Shown piece by piece: positions 21,560 through 32,830 of a stretch of DNA of 64,000 nucleotides. Below the pieces are notes generated by a model. The model was not told where the DNA came from, made no database searches, and saw nothing but the letters and a program-made list of their open reading frames with translations. The stretch is from Ignelater luminosus. Its lineage: Eukaryota; Arthropoda; Insecta; Coleoptera; Elateridae. A program made the translations under genes and the position numbers. The stretch covers positions 118,323-182,322 of the forward strand of contig VTPC01005565.1 of the NCBI GenBank assembly GCA_011009095.1. Reading direction: 5' to 3'. The stretch's first letter is position 1; each line of letters starts with the position of its first letter.

Positions 21560-22970
21560 TCTTTGTGGTCGCCGAAACGCGAGTAATCTTGATCACTATA
21601 GTACTCAACTTTTGCTTTACGAACCGCTTCGAGAGAAGGGAGCCCTCCACACATCCGTGTCATCGATTACTAAAACCTGGTCTAATTTCACACAGGTCAG
21701 ATCTGGCTTCCAGAGGGCTCCAGTCCGCAGCGACAAGTCAAGCTCCTATCCACTATTCGACCTCGTCGTTAGGCCATATGGCGGGGAGAACACCGGCAAC
21801 ACGGTCGTGAAGTTTCACGCGTGCAGGTGAGTAACGGAACAACCTTGTAAAATGTGCAACAGAGATTCCATCTTGTCACATCTGCGTCGGTACTTTCTGT
21901 CCGGAGGAGAGTTAGATGGGATTCCCACCGTTGGCAGCAGATTACCAAGTAATTGCATTGCCTTCCCAGCTCCTTACCCAGAGTACTTGTCTCGGGATCC
22001 ATGATGGGTGTTTTCCTTGGAGATCGTCCCGCAAATGAGCTCGAGCGACAGCAGAGCTATCCCCTGTTGCCCGGGTCCAATGCAAGAGCTTCTCCAGCAG
22101 CTTAACCTGGTTGGTTAACGTCAGAATCGCTACGCCTCTAGACAACTCGACTAACCAATTTCTCAGTATAATGGAGACAAATCTTTTCACCAGGGAACTC
22201 CCAGGCCTCCGTCACTGACGTGAGCATAGATAAGAGAGTCGGCGTTTAACCGTTCAGTCATTCTAACCAGCTTGTCTACTTCGCGTAGAAGATGCTTTCT
22301 CACCTGCGTTGACTGAAGGAGGAGACTCAGCAGCCTCGGAATTAGGTGATGCTTCAGTACGCTCAACCTCTGCTTCGGTTTGAGTGGAGCCTTTGATACT
22401 CTATTCAACTGGTCTGAGATTTCCTCAACAACAGGTTGTTCACTTGCTTGAATCACGCATCCTTGGAAAGTTGGCTTTGTAAAGTTCAAAAGCTGCTTCC
22501 ATCCAGGCAAGGACACTAGGAGACAGCAACACTCTTGGCCGGGTTGATGGCTGCCAAAGAAGTCTGTTGCCATATTCAACAATTCGTCAGCCAATTCTTG
22601 GGTAGCCGCTAGCACGCCGACGTAAACATCATCAGCCACTAGGATACCTAGCCCTGAGGCTTCTGATAGAATAACTTGTCGACGACCAGGTTCAAGAGGA
22701 TAGGAGAAAACAAGTTGCCTTGCGTGATTGGGATAACTCCAGCATGACTTTTTCCCACTGAGATGATAGTACTAACACTTTCGTACTCCAATATGGTATA
22801 ATTGATCAGAGTACGTTTTGTGCAACAAAATCGTGCGGTTATTTCCCATAAGCGCCGGGTAGATGTTCTCTAGCAAGAAGCAGTTGAGAAAGAGCTCTAG
22901 CCTGCAGATGTATATTACTCTCAGGTCTCTAATCGAGATCCGACCAGAACCAGCAGCCACAGACTTACCT
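21560..22970 (-). pseudogene. R2-like non-LTR retrotransposon remnant, copy 2
   Basis: Minus-strand motifs in order: SGRISIRDLR and LLENIYPALMGNNRTILLHK (RT fingers, 22770-22960), TQGNLFSPILLNLVVDKLF (QG-SP motif, ~22690-22745), then LLNMATDFFG, KAPLKPKQRLSVLKHHLIPR, LLREVDKLVRM and VSDGGLGVPW (to ~22187), and ARVKLHDRVAGVL near 21800. This order fits the RT and C-terminal regions of R2-clade LINEs, whose reverse transcriptase primes on nicked target DNA. It is longer than copy 1, but the ADD box is frame-disrupted and several frame changes occur. The N-terminal part is missing. It is not in rDNA here. It is collinear with copy 1 at 4640-5930, including the neighbouring linker and family A element. 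Confidence 0.83.
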
Positions 22971-23098
22971 TTTCTTAACCTTTTAACATTCTTCAGGTAA
23001 GTTATCGTGAATTTAGCATTACGCTTCTGCTTTTGACGGTAACATCTTGAACCTAATCTTCATAATGGTACTACTCGAGCTTCATGCTCATACTCAGT
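22971..23098. repeat. Linker between LINE remnant and family A (copy 2)
   Basis: Aligns with 5931-6058 at the same length. It contains CTTCAGGTAAGTTATCGTGA, a perfect CAG/GTAAGT splice-donor consensus. Confidence 0.7.
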
Positions 23099-23915
23099 TT
23101 AAAACCCTGCACGAGCCAAAGTTTCGAGGCCCAGCCCGATTGGCGACAAACTTCCTGATTGGTCCGACGGGTCCAAGAGACCCAACCCGCCCGAAAGACC
23201 GAGAAATTCAAAAAGCCAGTCGGACTGCGAGGTCCAAGGCTCGCAAGACCCAAAAATCCCGAAGGGCCGAAAAGTTCAGAAGGCCCGAGAAATCCGATAT
23301 GCCAGTGAGATTCAAACTGCCCGATAGATCTGAGAGGCCTGAAGCGCCGAGAGAGATTCAAAGAGCCCGACAAACCCGAGAAGACCGAAGGGCCAAAAAG
23401 TGCTAAAGTCCCAACAGGCCTGTCGGGCCGACAGTCCCGTGTGGCCCGATAGGCCGAGAAGATCCAACAGGCCCGAGAGATCCGAAGAAGCCGATAGATC
23501 CGAGAGGCCTGAAGGGTCGAGAATTCTAAAAGGCCCGACAGACCGGAACGGCCCGAATGGTACGACAGGCCCGAGAGGTTCGAACGGCCGAACAGACCCG
23601 AGAAACCCCAAGAGCCAAAAAGTTCAAAATTCCCGACAGGCCTGTGTGGCCTAACAGGCCGGAAAGATCCGAGAGATCCGAAAAGGTCGATAGATCCGAG
23701 AGGCCCGAAGGGTCGAGAAGTGTAAAAGGGCCGATAGACCTGAAAAGTCCGAAGGGCCAAAAATTCCAAAAGGTCCGACAGACCGAAACGGCCCAAATGG
23801 TACGACACACCGGAGAAACCCGAAGGGCTAAGAAGTGCAAAAGGTCCGACAAACCCGTATGGTCCGACAGGCACGACAAGACCAAACAGCTCAAGAACCC
23901 CGAACGCTTCGGATA
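23099..23915 (+). repeat. Family A element A2
   Basis: It starts with TTAAAACCCTGCACGAGCC (left terminal repeat) and runs into ~800 bp of degenerate 9-mers (GCCCGACAG, GCCCGAGAG, GTTCGAACG, ATCCGAGAG). The tail and right terminal repeat are absent. Frames of up to 267 codons on both strands are products of the 9-bp period. The minus-strand reading has Gly at every third residue (collagen-like) and is not a gene. Confidence 0.85.
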
Positions 23916-26418
23916 TCAGCAGTTGGAAAACTTATAAATCCAGCGTCAGTATGATTGTGGGCCTGTCTGGATGAGGAACGCTTGCTGTCTTATAAGGGAT
24001 TGCGGTTAGGTGGATCAAAGTTGAATATTATCTTCCGACACGCCGTGTCTTCTATCTGCACTCATTAGCTTGCAGGTTTGAATGTGCAATGACGCATTTT
24101 TACTTTTTAATTTTATTAAGATAATTCAAGAGTCACGATTTGCTTTTCTAGTTAATCCACCTATAGCAACGAATTTCGCGGTTGTCTTCGGTGACAATAC
24201 ATTAACTCTTCTCAGGTATTATAAGGATAAAGATCATACTTTGTCTCCTAGTTAGTCTTTACCTTTATAGAAATTGCTGGCAAAGGGGGCAATATCAAGA
24301 GTCTTCTTTTAAAGAAAGATAGGAATAAATTTGAAATGCCCTAAGCAGCATCGAAGCTATAAAGATTTCTCAATTCTAACAACCTGTAAGTATCGTTACC
24401 ACATTTAATAAGAATTGGTGCGCGCTTGTCTTATGAATTCTCAGTGGACCATTTTTGTCCAGTGTATAGTTTTATACTATAACTGAATAAAGTGGTTTTT
24501 ACTTATAAATATGGGTACAAGTGCTTAGTTTAGCCTTAGAAGTTTATTTTAAATTAAAGAAGTGCACTGCGATGTGGAATCACTTTCGTGGATTGCAATT
24601 TACTTTTAAGTATACTAGATGTAACATTGACGTACTCTTCGCTTGTAAATTTCATTTCTAAGTTGAATTAAACGATAAGAATAAACCCAACAATCATACC
24701 ACACAGAAATCGTGTAGGCTTCTATGTGTTCCAACACACCATAAAGTTATTCATAGAAAGCAAGAAATTTTTGACTGATTTAACCCTTGATTCCGCGGTC
24801 ACCCAAGTAAGGAGGTGATGATAGAGATACATCAGAAAATCTAGATCAATTTACCTAAGAAAAGTCTAAAATAGTAAAACACATTTTACGTAATATAAAG
24901 ATTGACTCCAGAATTATCGAAATTGGAAACTTAGTGGAATGTGACATTTTGTTTATCGCTCCAGTTAAACGTGCATTATGTAGACTAACAGCCATGCACT
25001 AAACATGTACGTAACGTTCGATGAAACAAGCTTTGTTTCTAAAATTGATAAAGATTAAAAAGTGATTCAAGCGTGATTAACCAATAACCATTAATTAACT
25101 ATTTCTGAACGGTCTCCCTCTCGCCTTGATAAGTCAAAATTAATATTTTGCGTTTTACAAATAGAGACATCAACGTCATTTATAAATTTATTCATAAAAC
25201 AAGAACGGACGCATCAAGAAGCACGTCACTTCTGGATGCAATTGCAATGCGTTGCAACAAACAAAAGAGCGTACACACACAAATATGTCGTCATAGGCAT
25301 AATAATATAATGCATTCGTAATCACCGCAAGGCAGACTTGCAGACTATAGAGACAGGAAAGGGTACGTGGTTAGTGCCCAAGGAATTTTAAAATGATAAA
25401 ACCGACATTTTGATGTTATCTCTTATAATATACCAAAAGATAATTTTTAAATGCCAAAATTTTATTTGCTTCTATTATTTCTTTTTAAATTTTAAATCGT
25501 GTTAGTACCACTTTTAATTATAATTGTGAGAAAAATGACAAGAAATAATTCTCATGCACGACATAAACGCAGTAGTTATTAGTATGATTCACTCTCTTTG
25601 TGAAATATCTTTAAATTTTACTGCTCCAAAAAGGAACTTCTTCCTTGCAAAATGTTGCTTTTGGTTGTTACGGCTGTAAACAGTTACTTCAAGGTTTTCA
25701 AAGGCCGACACATTTTGGTAGCCGTAGTAAATTCACTACACTAGTAAAGCTATTTATTGCTTAGAGAAATTCTTTTGTAATTTAACGTAAAGCTATTTAG
25801 GAGGAACGCTTTTAACAAAGGTAATTCTTTGGAATAATAATAGGGTCCCACTGACTTGTAGGATTTTATTTTGTGTCAATCCTAGTCTTGCAATTTTTCA
25901 AAAACTGCAAACTTATAATCCCATTTCAAGGTTTCTTTTTCTTGATAAAATTGAAGATCTAGACTTTTTTGGTACTTTCCTTAGTGTTGTCTTTTGTTTT
26001 ATAAATCCAACCATTAACACCTTTAGTTTTAAAATAAGAAAATGTATTTTGGGATTATTAAAATCAAAGCTGTGTCTATCTTCAAAGGGGTGTTGACATA
26101 ATTGTGAGTGTATGATGGCTGCCTCTTTGTGTTTGCGCTAATCTACTTCTTAAATACTGTGGTACTCGTTACTGACGAGATGTTATATTTATAGGAGTAG
26201 CTTCACAGTCAAGACTGATAAAAAAGGATGAAAATTGGATTGATCGTTGAGACTTTCAGACAAAGAGTGAAAACTTATAGCTACAATTTTCTGGGACATA
26301 AAAGAAATATTTCTTATTGATTACAACAGCAGGATATAATGTAGTGACTGCTCAGGTCTCTTCTACTATCCCGTAAATATTTTGTTGAAAAATTGAATAG
26401 GATGTTCTGCTTTTGCAC
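23916..26418. other. AT-rich sequence, no gene seen
   Basis: No conserved frame, tandem repeat or transposon end recognised. Confidence 0.5.

Positions 26419-26449
<31 letters not shown>
26419..26449. repeat. (AAT)n microsatellite
   Basis: About ten uninterrupted AAT trinucleotides. Confidence 0.95.
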
Positions 26450-26509
26450 GACAGACAATGCATGCCTTGATTAAACTGTATTCAAGCAAAAATGGGGTTG
26501 TTAACAGCG

Positions 26510-26665
26510 ACTTAATAGTCTCAATGAGCTGATTACAAACACGGATCAAGCTACGGTGACCCAAGGTTTTGGTCTACGCCCTTCAACGATGATTTCTAAG
26601 AGAGCTAAATACAAGAAAAAATTGTTTCATTCTCCATTAATCTTCTCAATCAGCTAATAATTCTT
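26510..26665 (-). repeat. Isolated B unit, near-identical to 30730-30870
   Basis: From CAATGAGCTGATTACAAAC to CTTCTCAATCAGCT it differs from the array unit at 30730-30870 by about three changes in ~130 bp. Neighbouring units within the array differ from each other far more. Confidence 0.8.
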
Positions 26666-27456
26666 ATTACTGTTTCAGCCATCTGAACAAATAGATATAG
26701 ATTCTTTCTTCGAAATTCTTAATGCAAATAACTAGATTTAATGTCAATTTCTTCTTATTCGTTCCAAATGAGAAGGTTAAAGTTGCAAGGTGACTTGAAA
26801 CTACAAACACTTAAATGATACAACTTTCAGACATCAAACACAAAAAAATGAATTTAATAAAATGAAAACTTCCATTTTATTCTTCAAATCTTTTATATAA
26901 AGCTGTAGAACAGAAAATATAGTGAATGAACTTGCTGTGACCTACCTCGCCAGCTGTATCACAAAGTTCGACCCTGATTGGCCGGCCATCCACCTGTACG
27001 ACCACTGCAACAAACAAAAGATCTTTCAGAACACCTTTCTACTCTACACACACACCAACCCCGCTTCTGTGTGCGTGTGTATATATACCTTACAGGATTA
27101 TTATTGCACAAAAAATGGTGACAGATGTTCTCGTTCGTTCGTTCGTTCAATAGATGATATTATTTATTATTTGCTTTTATCAAACAAGGTTTGTGCCTTT
27201 TTTTCCTTCTCTTTTACCTGGCCTTGGATAAACTGAGATACGAGTTCAAACACGTTTTTCTTTCTTATTTTAAAGGAGTTATTATTAGGCAAACAAAAAG
27301 AGTTATCATTGAAATTTATATTTATTTAGGTTAGATCGTGTACAGCAACTCTTTTGTGTAGGATGTAATATGCAGTTTTATAATAACCGTTAAATGCATT
27401 TTTTTGTAGATACTAGATGTGTGTTAGTATCATGATACCTTTTTGTTTAAAAAAAG
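26666..27456. other. AT-rich sequence with small microsatellites, no gene seen
   Basis: Contains CACACACACC / GTGTGCGTGTGT near 27050-27090 and (GTTC)4 at about 27130. A 104-codon frame at 26922 spans these and has no domain I recognise. Confidence 0.4.
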
Positions 27457-27856
27457 NNNNNNNNNNNNNNNNNNNNNNNNNNNNNNNNNNNNNNNNNNNN
27501 NNNNNNNNNNNNNNNNNNNNNNNNNNNNNNNNNNNNNNNNNNNNNNNNNNNNNNNNNNNNNNNNNNNNNNNNNNNNNNNNNNNNNNNNNNNNNNNNNNNN
27601 NNNNNNNNNNNNNNNNNNNNNNNNNNNNNNNNNNNNNNNNNNNNNNNNNNNNNNNNNNNNNNNNNNNNNNNNNNNNNNNNNNNNNNNNNNNNNNNNNNNN
27701 NNNNNNNNNNNNNNNNNNNNNNNNNNNNNNNNNNNNNNNNNNNNNNNNNNNNNNNNNNNNNNNNNNNNNNNNNNNNNNNNNNNNNNNNNNNNNNNNNNNN
27801 NNNNNNNNNNNNNNNNNNNNNNNNNNNNNNNNNNNNNNNNNNNNNNNNNNNNNNNN
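27457..27856. other. Assembly gap, 400 N
   Basis: Exactly 400 undetermined bases. Reading frames that cross it are meaningless. Confidence 1.
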
Positions 27857-28250
27857 GTTCACTGGGTCGTTGAAAACTGAGCGCAAGATCTTGATGGGTA
27901 ATCAACCTTGGGAGTTGACAGATTTGCCTGCCAAAAAGAAGCCAATAGATTGTAAATTGGTGTTCAAGACCATGCGATGCCTTGTTGTGAAGGGGGGATT
28001 CACAAAGGAAGAGTATCAACTACTACTAGGTACATTTCAATCAGGCTCTTACTGGCACTAACCGTCAAACTTGATCTGAATATTGATCAACTTGATGTTG
28101 TGTCTGAAAACTTCAGGAATTCTGGTAACAAATTCTGTAGATTGAAGAAACCTCTATATGGTCTCAAGCACCCTAGCATAATTTGGAATCTTAAGCTCGA
28201 GAACGCGTTAAGAGGTTTAGAGTTTCGACCTGCCACTCTGAGGGTTTGAG
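27857..28250 (+). mobile_element. Ty1/copia-like LTR retrotransposon fossil (part of reverse transcriptase)
   Basis: The fragment corresponds to the N-terminal and palm part of a copia-type reverse transcriptase. Recognisable phrases are NQPWELTDLPAKKKPIDCK, SIRLLLALTVKLDLNIDQLD, and KKPLYGLKHPSIIWNLKL with the copia LYGLK signature. It is broken, with a few breaks, and abuts the scaffold gap, so its upstream part may be hidden. No long terminal repeats, gag or integrase could be seen. It looks old. Confidence 0.8.
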
Positions 28251-28719
28251 GACTTTCCATAGACCGTGACCATCTACTCTCCCTTAATCACCTCTTCAGG
28301 TCTGATATCATCCAGCTAACTCCGGCTGCCACTGCTCTCCAAATCTTCCTCGGCGCAAACTGCAGAGGCTTGTGGTTCTAAAAAGAAAAAAACGTATACC
28401 CTTGCTCCTAACCAAGCCTCTAGGACATTTACGTCAGATCCACAGCAACTCAACTTCATCTTAATACAACACCACACTACAGTTGCCAACCATGATTAAT
28501 CCAACATCGAAATAGCGTCCCACCATCCAGATTTCAACAATCTTAAGGCAAGTCTTAAAGTTTCTAAAGCCTCTGCTTCCGGGAAGCAGGAATTGCAATG
28601 AACTGACTGACTGCAAGTGAAAACACAAAAAAACTGTCAAATATGGAATCTAACTGAAGATGGAAACTTTAAACGCTTTAAAGGTTATCAGATTACCTAT
28701 TTTAATTATAACTAGAGTT
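28251..28719. other. Unclassified sequence between the copia fossil and the B array
   Basis: Moderate GC with no recognisable domain. It may be a further part of the decayed element or ordinary spacer. Confidence 0.3.
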
Positions 28720-31700
28720 GAGAGCAACGAAGCTCTGTTCTCTCAATTTTTTTTAACCCTCTTGGATTAGAAACGAGTATCAACTACCGTTCGGGGTCCT
28801 GTTTGCTTAAAAACATGTCGGGCTTCGTCCCCCATTAATCTTTTCAAAGAGGTCATTACAAATACAGTCAGGCTACAATCTAGAATAGGTCACATACTGT
28901 GGCCCATGGTCGGACTGTGTTCTTCATCAACCTTCTCAAAGAGCTAATTCCAAACACGGATCAGGCTAGGTCAGCCAATACATCACTTACGGAGACCCAA
29001 AGTTGGTCTACGCCCTCCAACGGATAATCTATGATGTTCCAAGGTCGGGTTTCACCGTTCATCAACCTTCTAAGAAAGTAAAACACAAAAAGGGCCGTTT
29101 TCGCCCTCCATTAATCTTCTCAATAAGCTGATCACCAACACGGGACTAGCTCTGACCGGCAATGCACTGGCGCTGGCGCAAGGTATCACTCCACACTCCA
29201 TCATGTTTCTAAGAGAACTAAAAAAGTTCGGGTTTCGCCGTCTATTAGTCTTCTCAAAGACCTAACTACAAACGCTAGGCAACCTACGGTGGCCCAATGT
29301 CAACATTTAATATCCATCAACCTTCTAAGAGAGCTAAATACAAAAAATCCCTGCTTCCCCCTCTATTACTCTTCTCAATGAGCTGATTAGAAACTGGGGT
29401 CAGGCTACAGCCTTCGGAGCGCCTACGGAAGTCCAAGCTTAAACTATCCCCTCCAGCAACCTTCGAGGAGAGAAATACGAAGAGCTTTGCTCAGCATTGA
29501 TATTCTTAATAAGTTGACTACAAACACGGTGGCCCAAGATCGGGTTTGCCTCCTTCATCAACCTTCTAAGAAAATGAAGTACAAAAAGGGACGGCTTCGC
29601 CTCCATTAATCTTCTCAATGTGCTAATTGCAAACACGGATCAGGGTAGGTCAGTGAAGAAATCACTTACGGCGACCCAAAGTTGGTCATCGCTCTCCAAC
29701 GAATAATCTACGGTGGTCCAAGATTAGTTTTCCCTTCATCAACCTTCCAAAATAGTAAAATAAAAAAAAGGGCTATGCCCTCCATTAACCTTCTCAATTA
29801 GCTGATTATGAACGCGGATCAGGCTACAGTGACTACGACCTCCACCGGATCATCTATGCTAAATCAAGATTAGATTTCCCCTTTACCAATCTTCTAAGAG
29901 AGATAAATACAAAAAGGACCCGCCCCCTCCTCTATTAGTCTTCTCAATGGAATGATTACAAATACGGGTCAGGTTATGACCGATAAAGTTGCAACGGGTC
30001 GCCTACGGAAGCCCAAGTTCGGACTTCCCTATTCATCAATCTTCTAAGAAAGTGAAATACAAAAAGGGACAGTTTCGTTCTCCGTTAATCTTCTCAGTGA
30101 GCTAATTACAAACACGGATCAGGCTAGCTCAGCCAACAAAGCACTTAACCACAAAGTTGGTTTATGCCCTCCAACAGATAATCTACAGTAGTTCAAAATC
30201 AGGTTTTCCCATTTATCAACCTTCTAAGAGCCTAGAGATGCCCAAGTTCAGACTTGCTCATTCATCAATCTTCCAAGAAAGGGAAATACAAAAAGGGACG
30301 GTTGCGCCCTCCATTAATCTTCTTAATGAGCTAATTACAAACACGGATCAGGCTAGGTTAGCCAACAAATCACTTACGCTGACCCAAAGTAGGGCTATGA
30401 TCGGCAATGAGCCACCTACGGCGGCCCAAAGTTAGCTAAGCCCTGCAACAGGCCACCCACGGTGACCAAAGTTCAAACCTTCCCCTTCATTAACCTTCTA
30501 GGAGAGTTAAATACGAAAAAAGAAAGATTCGCTCCCTATTAAACTTCTCAATGAGTTGATTATAAACACGCATCGGACTACGCAAGGTAACAAGCCATTT
30601 ACGGTGGCCCAAGATTGACCTACGTCCTTCGACAAATTACTAACGGCGATCCAAGGTCGGACTTTCCTCTTTATCAACCTTTTAAGAAAATTAAACACGA
30701 AAAGGGTTCACTTTGTCCTGCACTGAACTTCTCAATGAGCTGATTACGAACACGGATCAAGCTACGGTGACCCAAGGTTTTGGTTTACGCCCTTCAACGA
30801 TGATTTCTAAGAGAGCTAATACAAGAAAAAATTGTTTCATTCTCCATTAATCTTCTCAATCAGCTGATTACAAACACGGAAGAGGCTACGGTAACCCAAA
30901 GTCTACACCCTACACAGGATCACCGCCAATCCCAGATCAGCTTTCCCCATTACCAATCCTCTGTTTAAGAGTTAAATACAAAAAGAGACTACTCTGCCCT
31001 CCATTAATCTTCCCAATAAGCTGATTACGAATACGCATCAGCCTAGCCTAGGCAGCAAGTCACTTACTATGACCCAAGGTTGGTATACGCCCTCCAACGG
31101 ATCATCTACGTCGGTCCAAATTCAGGTTTACCTATTTATCAAAGTTCTAAGAGAACAAAATACAAAAAAGACCATCCCAATGAGATGATTACGGACACGG
31201 ATCAGACTACGCTAGGTAACAGGCTACCTACGGTAGCTCAAGATTGGTCTACACTATCCATCTAAGGTCGAGCTTTCTTTTTCATCAACCTTCTAAGAGA
31301 GCTAAATACGAAAAGGATTTGTTTCATCCTCCATTTATCTTCTTAATGAGCCGATTACAAATACAGTCACTCAAGGTTGGTCTATGCTCTACCAGATCAT
31401 TTACCTATAGCCCAAGGTCGGGTTTTCTCTTTTACCAACCTTGTAAGAGAGGTTAATACAAAAAGGGCCCATTAATCTTCTCATTGAGCTGATTATAGAC
31501 ACGAATCACGCGAAGTCAGGCAATAGGTCACCTATGATGACCCAAGAATACGCCCTCCAACGAATCATCTACGCTGGTTTAAGGTCGAGCTTCTCCTTTT
31601 AACAATCTTTTATGAGAGCTCTACAAAGAATCCCCTTCCATTCTCCATTAATCTATTCAATGAGCAGTTTATCACCTAGGGTCGGGCTCAACATTAAGCC

Positions 31701-32830
31701 ACCGTAGGTGTCTCAAGCCCGAACTTCTTCCTCAATCAACCTTTTAAGAAAACTAAGTACGTAAAAGATCCGCTTCCCTTCCCTTAACCTTCTTAACGAG
31801 CTGATTACAAAAACGGGCCAGAGTATGCCAAACAATACTTAGGACACCTATGACTCTTCATCAACCTTCAAACAGATGTAGTCCTCAAGTCCTCCATTCA
31901 ATGGGCTGACTAGGAACAATGGTCGGACTATGCAAAACAATAAGTTATCTATGGTGGTCCAAGGTTAGTCTGTACTCCACAACAGGCCACCTACGATGGT
32001 CTAAAGTCGGATTGCCTTCTTCCACCTTCTTAAAGAGGCGCTTGGACCTTCATGAATCTATTTAATGAGCTGATTACGAACAAGACCGGGCTATGACTCC
32101 AACAGATAATGTCAGGTGGTCCAAAGTCGAGCGCTCCCATTTATCAATTTTCTAAAAGAGCCAAATACGAAAACGGTCCGATTCGTCCTCAATCGGTTTA
32201 TTCAATGAGCCGATTGCAAACAAGGGTCGGGTTATTCCACATAGTAGGCCGCCTATGGTGGCCCAAAGCCGGCTTTCCTTCTTCATCGACCTTCTAACAG
32301 AGCTAGATGGAAAAAAATTCACGTGGTCTATTCAATGAACTATTACGAACAAGGGTCGAGCTATGCCAAACAACAGGCCAACTACGGTGGCCCAAGACCG
32401 GCCTATGCTTCCAACGGGTAATCTGCGGTGGTCCAAAGTCGAGCTTTTCCATTTTCCAACCTTCTAAAAAAGCTAAATATGAAAATGGTCCACTTCGTCG
32501 AGCTGATTAAATAGCCCAAAGCTGGCTTCGACCTTCTAAGAGACCTAAACGCAAAACGAATCCGCTTGGCCATTTATTAATCTATTCAATGAGCAGATTA
32601 CGAAAAAGGGCGAGGCTATGACCAGTAAGAAGTTACTTTAGGTGGTCCAAGATCGAACTTTCCCCTTCATCAACCTTTTTAACGAGCTAAGTTCGAAAAA
32701 GGCCTGCTTTGCGCTCTATTAACCTTCTCAACGAGCTGATTACGAACACGGATGAGGCTCCGATCAGCAATAGGCCACTTCGTCCTTCATCAATCTTTTT
32801 AGAGAGCTAAATACGAAAACTTTTTTCTAG
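28720..32830 (-). repeat. B array (reverse), ~4.1 kb, units of roughly 150-230 bp
   Basis: Recurring plus-strand blocks are CTTCATCAACCTTCTAAGAG, GAGCTAAATACAAAAAGG, CGCCCTCCATTAATCTTCTC, AATGAGCTGATTACAAACAC, GGATCAGGCTA, CTACGGTGGCCCAAGGT and GTCTACGCCCTCCAACGGAT. Read on the minus strand, AGAAGATTAATGGAGGGCG is the same core as the forward B arrays at 14.4 and 36.2 kb. More than 20 units are present, strongly diverged. No convincing coding frame survives across units. Confidence 0.9.

Noticed and set aside
23071-23937. Long open frames (up to 267 codons) on both strands, collagen-like
   Set aside because: They are by-products of a 9-bp tandem repeat, open in several frames at once, with no conserved start or domain.
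26922-27236. 104-codon frame as a gene
   Set aside because: It spans CA/GT microsatellite and (GTTC)n stretches, and no domain is recognisable.
27413-28061. Open frames spanning the N gap
   Set aside because: They exist only because undetermined bases carry no stops.
28720-32830. Possible CRISPR-like array
   Set aside because: Units are diverged and contiguous with no constant repeat and variable spacer; the window is eukaryotic.
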